Shown one piece after another: positions 37,287-42,916 of a stretch of DNA of 45,373 nt. The notes beneath the pieces are model-generated. The model did no database searches. It was not told the origin of the DNA and saw nothing but the letters and a program-made list of their open reading frames with translations. The number at the start of each line of letters is the position of its first letter. Position 1 is the first letter of the stretch. The position numbers and the translations under genes are program-made. The DNA is from Pseudomonas gingeri (lineage in GTDB: Bacteria > Pseudomonadota > Gammaproteobacteria > Pseudomonadales > Pseudomonadaceae). Where the stretch lies: NCBI RefSeq assembly GCF_013385425.1, contig NZ_JACAQA010000006.1, forward strand, positions 181,699 through 227,071. The letters are read 5' to 3'.

Positions 37287-37940
37287 ATGGCCCTGGCAAT
37301 TTTTGATCTGGACGACACCCTGATCCACGGCGACTGCGCCACCCTCTGGAGCGAGCAGATGGTGCGCCTGGGTTGGGTCGACCCGGAGACGTTCATGCAG
37401 CGCAACAACGAGCTGATGGACGCCTACGGCAAGGGCGAACTGGCCATGGAAGACTACATGCTGTTCAGCCTGGAGCCGATGGCCGGGCGCACCCCGGAAG
37501 AAATCGCCCACCTGGTGGCGCCCTGGGTCGAAGACGTGATCGAGCCCTTGATCTACAGCGATGCGTGCAAGGCGATTGCCGCCCACCGCGCGGCGGGTGA
37601 CCGGATCCTGGTGATCTCGGCGTCGGGCATCCACCTGGTCAAGGCGATTGCCGAGCGCGTCGGCATCGACGAAGTGCTGGGCATCGACCTCGATATCCTG
37701 CACGGCGTCTACACCGGCCACACCGTCGGCACCCTCACCTACCGCGAAGGCAAGATCGTGCGCTTGATGGAATGGCTGGATGCCGAAGGCGAGAACCTGG
37801 AAGGCGCGAGTTTCTATTCGGATTCGCGTAATGATCTGCCGTTGTTGCTCAAGGTTGATCACCCGCAGGTGGTCAATCCCGATCCGGTGCTGCGTGAGCA
37901 AGCGGAGAAGGCCGGGTGGCCGGTTCACGTCTGGAGCTGA
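37287..37940 (+). CDS. HAD-IB phosphatase (SerB-like), last gene of the ABC operon
   Basis: 217-aa HAD family IB hydrolase. Motif I is FDLDDTL (D7 nucleophile, D9 acid); motif II is VISASG; motif III/IV is FYSDSRNDLPLL. A helical C1 cap lies at about 25-85. Such enzymes hydrolyse small phosphomonoesters (phosphoserine, phosphocholine and similar). GAGAGAG upstream of the ATG and a 34-bp gap after the ATPase gene suggest cotranscription. Together with the AP-superfamily gene it implies that the transported compound carries phosphorus (inference). Confidence 0.85.
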   Translation: MALAIFDLDDTLIHGDCATLWSEQMVRLGWVDPETFMQRNNELMDAYGKGELAMEDYMLFSLEPMAGRTPEEIAHLVAPWVEDVIEPLIYSDACKAIAAHRAAGDRILVISASGIHLVKAIAERVGIDEVLGIDLDILHGVYTGHTVGTLTYREGKIVRLMEWLDAEGENLEGASFYSDSRNDLPLLLKVDHPQVVNPDPVLREQAEKAGWPVHVWS

Positions 37941-37955
37941 GGCAGGGCAAGGGTT

Positions 37956-37981
37956 GATGCCCGTCAGTTAAACACGATCCC
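37956..37981. repeat. Half copy of the MITE-like terminus
   Basis: GATGCCCGTCAGTTAA followed by ACACGATCC is an imperfect direct copy of ATGCCGTTCAGTTAAG...AACACGGTCC at 38020-38049. It looks like a relic or partial duplication of the left end of the next element. Confidence 0.5.
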
Positions 37982-38019
37982 AAGCCCGACTGAGACGTGT
38001 GGCGAGCGGGTAAGCCCTA

Positions 38020-38171
38020 ATGCCGTTCAGTTAAGGTCGAACACGGTCCTTGTGGGAGCAGAGCTTGCTCGCGAAGAGGCCCTTGAGGCCGCTAAAAGCT
38101 TCGCGGGCAAGCTCCGCTCCCACAGGGACGAAGGTGTTTTCAATATTCCATTTCCCTTAACTGAACGGCAT
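38020..38171. repeat. MITE-like palindrome with nested REPIN
   Basis: The outer inverted repeat is ATGCCGTTCAGTTAAG (38020-38035) and CTTAACTGAACGGCAT (38156-38171), perfect over 16 bp and nearly matching for several more bases outward (GCCCTA versus CAGGGC). Nested inside is a REPIN (arms at 38050-38076 and 38099-38126). The 152-bp element encodes nothing. It sits in the 442-bp gap between the ABC operon and the accessory region, where no gene is seen. Confidence 0.75.
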
Positions 38172-38266
38172 CAGGGCAAGCCCGCGCGATAAAAAACTGC
38201 GTCTGCCATCAGACATGACAACCCGAACAGACCATCCGACCAACGGTGCGCATTTCCCTCCTTGAC

Positions 38267-38282
38267 CTGTCATTTCTGACAG
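38267..38282. promoter_or_regulatory. Inverted repeat upstream of lipoprotein gene
   Basis: CTGTCATTTCTGACAG is a perfect 6-4-6 inverted repeat, 100 bp upstream of the first lipoprotein gene, and overlaps TTGACC (38262-38267). It could be an operator; no partner regulator is known and no matching copy was seen before the other accessory genes. Confidence 0.4.
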
Positions 38283-38382
38283 TAGACACCGCCCCCTATC
38301 CGCAGGTTAATACCTCCAGCATCTACGGCCTTTCTGACTTCGCAGTGCTCTCTCCTTTCAACCGGCACAAGAAGATAAACAC

Positions 38383-39327
38383 ATGAAAACCCGATACCTG
38401 ATGACGGTATTTATTCTTCTGCTAGTGGGCTGTGCGCTGTCTCCGCTCCCGGAATCGAACCGCTCGCTCAACCCTGCTTATTCACGCAGTGGTGAAGAGA
38501 CTGCCAGAAGCCTGACCATGGCCTATCACAATACCGCCGCCAACTGCGGAACGCCGACCACCCCGGCCTTCCTCTGCTCGGGCGTGATATTACGAATCAC
38601 CACCACCAGTGACAATTTCGACCCTTGGAATCACAGCGATTTTTCACTAAAAACCGACGCGGTCTCTTTTTCTTTTTTGAGAGCCGATGCGAAACTCGCT
38701 CGCACGCCTTGGGGTGGGGCCAACGGCTTTATTTTCTACCCTTACTTCAGTACCCCCGTCGAAAAATTCAAACCTGAAGTGATCTGTTATTTCCCGCTCG
38801 ACGGCGCCACATTTTATCGGGATGCGCCTGGGCAGTATGGATGCCGGGACAGCATTGTCCCTCCGCATGTTTTTCCTGACAGCACGCCGTGTCGGGAACA
38901 AAACATTATCACTGCCGAGCAGTGGGTGACCCACTATTACGGGGTCCCTCAAGATAGAACCTCGCACTCCTGTGCCTTCATAGTCGCCAATATTTTGGGC
39001 GCTGAAGCGGTACAGGCCTTCAATCAAGCCATTCGGGTACGCTCACTGATACCCACTGAAGCCTTTGCCGATCACAATGAACTGCGCATCAAAGCCTGGC
39101 CTGAGACTCAACCCGGAATATTACCGATTGAAGCCTTCTTCTATACCGACACCGGGCTGGCGAATGCACGAATCGACCAGAAGAAATTTTATGACCGAAC
39201 CCGGGGTATCGTCGTCCCTATCATTCGTCTCACTTTACCCGGCACGCCCTTGGAAGACGCCACGTTTACCTACAACGTAGCGGACCAGGCAGTACTTCCT
39301 GGCACACCGAAAAAACTCGAGCCCTAG
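38383..39327 (+). CDS. Halovibrin-like lipoprotein, head only (paralog A)
   Basis: 314-aa predicted lipoprotein (lipobox LVGC, Cys17; Ala at +2, so outer-membrane sorting is expected). From about residue 40 to 300 it carries the domain I recognise from halovibrin HvnA-type proteins, which in Vibrio fischeri are secreted NAD glycohydrolases (first reported as ADP-ribosyltransferases). Landmarks: NTAANCG, AFLCSGV, AVSFSFLRAD, NGFIFYPYF, CYFPLDGAT, ITAEQWVTHY, NELRIKAW and LPIEAFFY. Six cysteines besides the lipid one are invariant in all three paralogs, suggesting disulfides. It stops at TKKLEP-like sequence, where paralogs B and C continue; decayed tail sequence follows. The RBS is weak (AAGAAG). 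Family assignment is from memory. Confidence 0.65.
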   Translation: MKTRYLMTVFILLLVGCALSPLPESNRSLNPAYSRSGEETARSLTMAYHNTAANCGTPTTPAFLCSGVILRITTTSDNFDPWNHSDFSLKTDAVSFSFLRADAKLARTPWGGANGFIFYPYFSTPVEKFKPEVICYFPLDGATFYRDAPGQYGCRDSIVPPHVFPDSTPCREQNIITAEQWVTHYYGVPQDRTSHSCAFIVANILGAEAVQAFNQAIRVRSLIPTEAFADHNELRIKAWPETQPGILPIEAFFYTDTGLANARIDQKKFYDRTRGIVVPIIRLTLPGTPLEDATFTYNVADQAVLPGTPKKLEP

Positions 39328-39369
39328 CTACCCGAGGCTTACTAACGCGGCGGGCAACTAGCTGAAATC
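39328..39369 (+). pseudogene. Decayed start of the shared C-terminal module
   Basis: Right after the stop of paralog A, the DNA still aligns with the start of the tail module of paralog B (B positions 40568-40609). Readable codons give L-P-E-A-Y, then after an extra T, N-A-A-G-N-stop-L-K; B reads V-P-K-A-Y-N-A-A-G-D-H-L-K. The A gene stop TAG itself replaces AAG of B. Thus two stops, one inserted and one missing base disrupt the fusion. Similarity is lost beyond about 39370; I recognise nothing from there to 39595. Confidence 0.65.
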
Positions 39370-39595
39370 AAGACGGAACTCCAGCGGGTGAGCCGTGGGA
39401 GCGGCCAACGCCTTCATGATCACTCCTTCAGGCTTACTCCAAGCCAGCCGAGGCAATGGGACATCCGCACGCCTATAGGAGAACGAAACGCCATTTCGCG
39501 CTATTGAACCTGGGCTCGGACTCCACCCCCCTCGACGCAGGGTGCAATTCGGTAGGGTCCGTTCTCAGCCCCCCCCTTTCGGGAGTTGGATGAAC

Positions 39596-41173
39596 ATGAT
39601 GCGTGTCGAATATTATCTGGGTCACGTCATGAAAATGACATCACTTATAATCCTCACACTCGCTTTGTTATCGGGCTGTACGGTTCAGTCGCCGACGTTA
39701 CCCGCGAATATTCAGAGCTATAAGGCCAATGAGCGCGCGGGCGCGGAAACCGCCCGACAGTTGACTGAGCGCTATAACGACAGGGCCGCTAATTGCGGTT
39801 CCGCCAGCTTGGCGGCCTTTCTATGCTCAGGCATTATTTTCAGGGCGACCAAAGCAGGCAGTTATCACGCCTGGGATCCAAGCCCGCCCTCTCAAATAAG
39901 CGGCGGCGTTTCGTTTTCCTACTTACGGGCCGATTCAAAATATAACAAGTTAGCCTTCGGCTACAATAATGGGTTTATTTTTTACCCTCCACTCCGGCGC
40001 CCGGAGGGAAAAGTAAATGTTCAAGTACTCTGCCTATTCCCCCTCGATGCCGACACCGACAACAGACCGAATAAGCAAGGCTGCGATTACAATACGAATA
40101 TCGCCGATCCCAGCAGCAGTCGAGAGTGTCAGGACCAAGGCATCACGACCGCCGCGCAGTGGCAGGCACATTATCTAAGCGTCCCCGCAGAGCCTCGCAG
40201 ACGACACCAATGTGGCTTTAATGTCAGGTCGGGGCTGGGCACAGGCGCGGTGAGCGCATTCAATGCCGGCCTGCAAGCCATGGCATTGAATGCCGCAGAG
40301 TCGTTCACCGTACAAAATGAACTGAGGCTGGCCACCTGGTCTCAGGGTATCGGAAACACGCTTCCACTCGAGGCCTTTTTCTATTTTGGCAGCGGATTGG
40401 CGACTGCACGGCATGACCAACAGGACTTTTATAACGAGACAGGGGGGCTTGTCGCCCCTATCATTTTACTCACCTTACCGACGACTCAGTCGGGCAACGC
40501 CACCTTTGCCTACCGAGCAGAAGATCAAGCGGTATTGCCCGGCACACCGACAAAACTCAAACCCAAGGTCCCCAAAGCCTATAACGCGGCGGGAGATCAC
40601 CTGAAAATCAGCGATATCTACACCGATGACCACGTGGATGTGGAGATCCCTCAATACACGGGCATGCACGCCACCGATACCATCAGGGTGCGCTGGCAGG
40701 GCCGGGTCGGCTATAACAGTGAGATTACCGAAGTCGGTAATCCACCCGGAAAAAGATTGATCCCGATTCCTCGCCTGGAGGTCATCGACAATGTCGGCCG
40801 AACGGTCGAGGTCGGATACTCCGTCAAGGAAAAAGGAGTCGGCGATACGATAGAGTCTGAAAGACTGACACTGCATATCGACCCTCAGGCGATTCATCCG
40901 CTTCCAGCCCCCACGTACGCCGCCTCGACCTATAAGGTGGCCGTGAATTATGGCGGACAGACCGGCTATAGCGTCAGGGTTCGCTGGACAGGCACCACCA
41001 CTCGCGACACTGAAACACAGGATGTGACCACCGGCCGATCCAACACCTTTGATATCCCCAGCGCCTGGATAACCGAGAACAGCGGAAAAACCGTGCTGAT
41101 CAATTATTCGATCGTCCGTACGAACAGTAGCGAGCAGCGGATATTCTCTCAGGTGCTCAGGGTCAATTTTTGA
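39596..41173 (+). CDS. Halovibrin-like lipoprotein with Ig-like tail (paralog B)
   Basis: About 525 aa. Signal peptide with lipobox LLSGC, then the halovibrin-like domain (NCGSASLAAFLCSG, GGVSFSYLRADSKYNKL, NNGFIFYPP, TTAAQWQAHY, NELRLATW, LPLEAFFYF) with the same six cysteines. At 40565 begins a ~200-residue beta-sandwich module in two halves, ending FSQVLRVNF, shared with paralog C and the large protein to the right. The start is uncertain: ATGs at 39590, 39596, 39599 and 39629 all keep the signal peptide; 39596 best fits GGGAG at 39581. It is convergent with paralog C. The function, NAD cleavage or ADP-ribosyl transfer outside the cytosol, is inferred. Confidence 0.65.
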   Translation: MMRVEYYLGHVMKMTSLIILTLALLSGCTVQSPTLPANIQSYKANERAGAETARQLTERYNDRAANCGSASLAAFLCSGIIFRATKAGSYHAWDPSPPSQISGGVSFSYLRADSKYNKLAFGYNNGFIFYPPLRRPEGKVNVQVLCLFPLDADTDNRPNKQGCDYNTNIADPSSSRECQDQGITTAAQWQAHYLSVPAEPRRRHQCGFNVRSGLGTGAVSAFNAGLQAMALNAAESFTVQNELRLATWSQGIGNTLPLEAFFYFGSGLATARHDQQDFYNETGGLVAPIILLTLPTTQSGNATFAYRAEDQAVLPGTPTKLKPKVPKAYNAAGDHLKISDIYTDDHVDVEIPQYTGMHATDTIRVRWQGRVGYNSEITEVGNPPGKRLIPIPRLEVIDNVGRTVEVGYSVKEKGVGDTIESERLTLHIDPQAIHPLPAPTYAASTYKVAVNYGGQTGYSVRVRWTGTTTRDTETQDVTTGRSNTFDIPSAWITENSGKTVLINYSIVRTNSSEQRIFSQVLRVNF

Positions 41174-41189
41174 ATCACCTCACTCATCA

Positions 41190-41220
41190 AGCCCCCACCG
41201 CGTATCACGCGATGGGGGCT
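41190..41220. terminator. Bidirectional hairpin between B and C
   Basis: AGCCCCCA (41190-41197) and TGGGGGCT (41213-41220), with CGCG pairs inside, form a strong hairpin in the 72-bp gap between convergent genes. T-tracts are poor on both sides, so termination is likely but not certain. Confidence 0.65.
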
Positions 41221-41245
41221 CCATGATGTTGAGAGACGCGAGCCT

Positions 41246-42805
41246 TCAGAGCGGAACCCGAAGCACCCAGGAAAACATTCGATCCCCTGTATTGTCCGAG
41301 CGTTTTATCGAATAGTTGACCAGCACGGTCTTGCCGCGATTTTCGGTGATCCAGGCATTGTCGATGGCAAAGGTATTGACTTGACCGACCACGACATTTT
41401 GTACAGCGGTGTCATGAGTGGTTACGCCCACCCAACGAACACCAACCGTATAACCGGCTTGTCCGACATTAACGAGCACGGTTGAACCCGAATAAGTAGG
41501 CGGCGGTAATGTCACGGCCTGAGGGTCGATATGCAGTGTCAATTTTTCAGACTCTATCGTATCGCCGGTCCCCTTCTCCTTGACGGAATATCCGACGTCA
41601 ACCGTTCGGCCAATATTGTCGATGACCTCCATCCGCGGAATCGGGATCAGTCTTTTTCCTGGTGGGTTGCCCACAGTGGTAACCGCCCCGCTGTAGTTGA
41701 CTCGACCCTCCCAACGCGGCTTGAGGGTGTCGTCTTTGTCCATCCCGGTATAGTGCGGAACTTCGACATTAACTACGTCATCCGTGTAGATATCCGCCAT
41801 CCTGAGCCATTGCTCATTTCCGGTTGTTTTATAGGCCTTGAGGACTAAAGGCCGGGGCTTGGTCGGAGTGGGTAATACGGCCTGATCCGCAGCGTTATAA
41901 CTGAACGTTGCATTATCTGCCTGTATCGCCGGGAGCGTCAGACGGATGATCGGTACCACCAGACCGTTAGTGCGGTCATGGTATTTTTGCTGATCAATTC
42001 GGGCATTGGCCAAGCCGCTGGTCGAACCGACCACGGTGTAGAAAAACGCTTCGATCGGCAGGACGGCAGGTTGATTCTCAGGCCAGGCCTTGATCCGAAG
42101 CTCATTGTGATCAGCAAAGGCTGTCGCCCCCAACAATCCTCTTACGCGAATGGCTTGATTGAATGCCTGCACAGCCTCTGCATTCAACTCATTTCTGACC
42201 ATGAAAGAACACGAATACGCGTTCGGCCTGGCGCTTCCCGCAGGGTTTCGATAATGCGCGATCCATTCTTCGGCCGTGGTGATATTTTGCTCGCGACAAG
42301 GTCGACTGACGCCAGGGAAGGGGTAGGTAATGATACTGTCACGGCAACCGAATTGCCCCGGCGCGGTTCGATAGAAAGTTGCACCGTCCAAGGGAAAATA
42401 ACAGATGACTTCAGGTCTGATTTTGTCGCTGGGCGCAGAAAAATAAGGGTAGAAAACAAGGCCATTAGTCCCTCCCCAAGGCGTGCGCACAAACTTCGTA
42501 TCCGCCCTCAAAAACGAAAACGATACCGCATCCGTTTCCCTCGAAAAGTCGCTATGCTCCCAAGGATCATAATTCGGGCTGGTTTTCGTTATTCTCAAGG
42601 TCACACCCGAACACAGAAAAGCGGGCGTGGTCGACGATCCGCAATTGGCAGCGGTGTTATTGTACTGCCTTGTCAAGTTTGCAGCCGTTTCCTCACCACT
42701 CCGTTGATTAATATTCGCCGTCGTAACGTTCGTCGCCTGAAACGTAGAAGACGTGCAACCGACGAGGAAGGCGATCATCAGACCGGCCAAGTGTATTTTT
42801 CTCAT
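41246..42805 (-). CDS. Halovibrin-like lipoprotein with Ig-like tail (paralog C)
   Basis: 519 aa from the ATG at 42805 (AAGGGTG upstream; a GTG three codons earlier is open). The lipobox is FLVGC with Cys17. The head (about 35-305) is very like paralog A: NTAANCG, AFLCSGV, DAVSFSFLRAD, YPYFSAP, CYFPLDGATFYR. The tail (from about 41850 leftward) is very like paralog B: DIYTDD, NPPGKRLIPIPR, EVIDNIGRTV, VGYSVKEKG, ending FSWVLRVPL. Six non-lipid cysteines lie in the head and none in the tail. The gene lies 111 bp downstream of the large repeat protein gene, same strand, with a hairpin between. Confidence 0.65.
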   Translation of the reverse strand: MRKIHLAGLMIAFLVGCTSSTFQATNVTTANINQRSGEETAANLTRQYNNTAANCGSSTTPAFLCSGVTLRITKTSPNYDPWEHSDFSRETDAVSFSFLRADTKFVRTPWGGTNGLVFYPYFSAPSDKIRPEVICYFPLDGATFYRTAPGQFGCRDSIITYPFPGVSRPCREQNITTAEEWIAHYRNPAGSARPNAYSCSFMVRNELNAEAVQAFNQAIRVRGLLGATAFADHNELRIKAWPENQPAVLPIEAFFYTVVGSTSGLANARIDQQKYHDRTNGLVVPIIRLTLPAIQADNATFSYNAADQAVLPTPTKPRPLVLKAYKTTGNEQWLRMADIYTDDVVNVEVPHYTGMDKDDTLKPRWEGRVNYSGAVTTVGNPPGKRLIPIPRMEVIDNIGRTVDVGYSVKEKGTGDTIESEKLTLHIDPQAVTLPPPTYSGSTVLVNVGQAGYTVGVRWVGVTTHDTAVQNVVVGQVNTFAIDNAWITENRGKTVLVNYSIKRSDNTGDRMFSWVLRVPL

Positions 42806-42865
42806 TGTGAACACCCTTGTCTTCGAACAGAAGATCTGTAATGACAGAGGTCAACAACCGAGACA

Positions 42866-42887
42866 GGGAGAGCCCGAAGGCCCTCCC
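42866..42887 (-). promoter_or_regulatory. Hairpin between large protein gene and paralog C
   Basis: GGGAGAGCC (42866-42874), loop CGAA, GGCCCTCCC (42879-42887): a 9-bp stem with one mismatch and no T-tract. It is 30 bp past the stop of the large protein; weak terminator or processing site. Confidence 0.4.
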
Positions 42888-42916
42888 ACGCTCGACAAGC
42901 GCTATTGATTGCTCGT

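Noticed and set aside
13284..38126. Repeated GCTTGCCCGCGAAG palindromes as a CRISPR array or attachment sites
   Set aside because: Copies are dispersed singly in gaps between genes as inverted pairs, not regularly spaced direct repeats, and no cas or integrase gene is present.
39370..39595. Continuation of the decayed tail module, or a short ORF, between paralogs A and B
   Set aside because: After about 39370 I could not align the sequence to the B or C tails in any frame, and no frame shows coding character.
38383..42805. Classic ADP-ribosyltransferase E-x-E catalytic motif in the halovibrin-like heads
   Set aside because: No E-x-E pair is conserved among the three heads, so the mono-ADP-ribosyltransferase label is not supported on motif grounds; NAD glycohydrolase-like is the more cautious wording.
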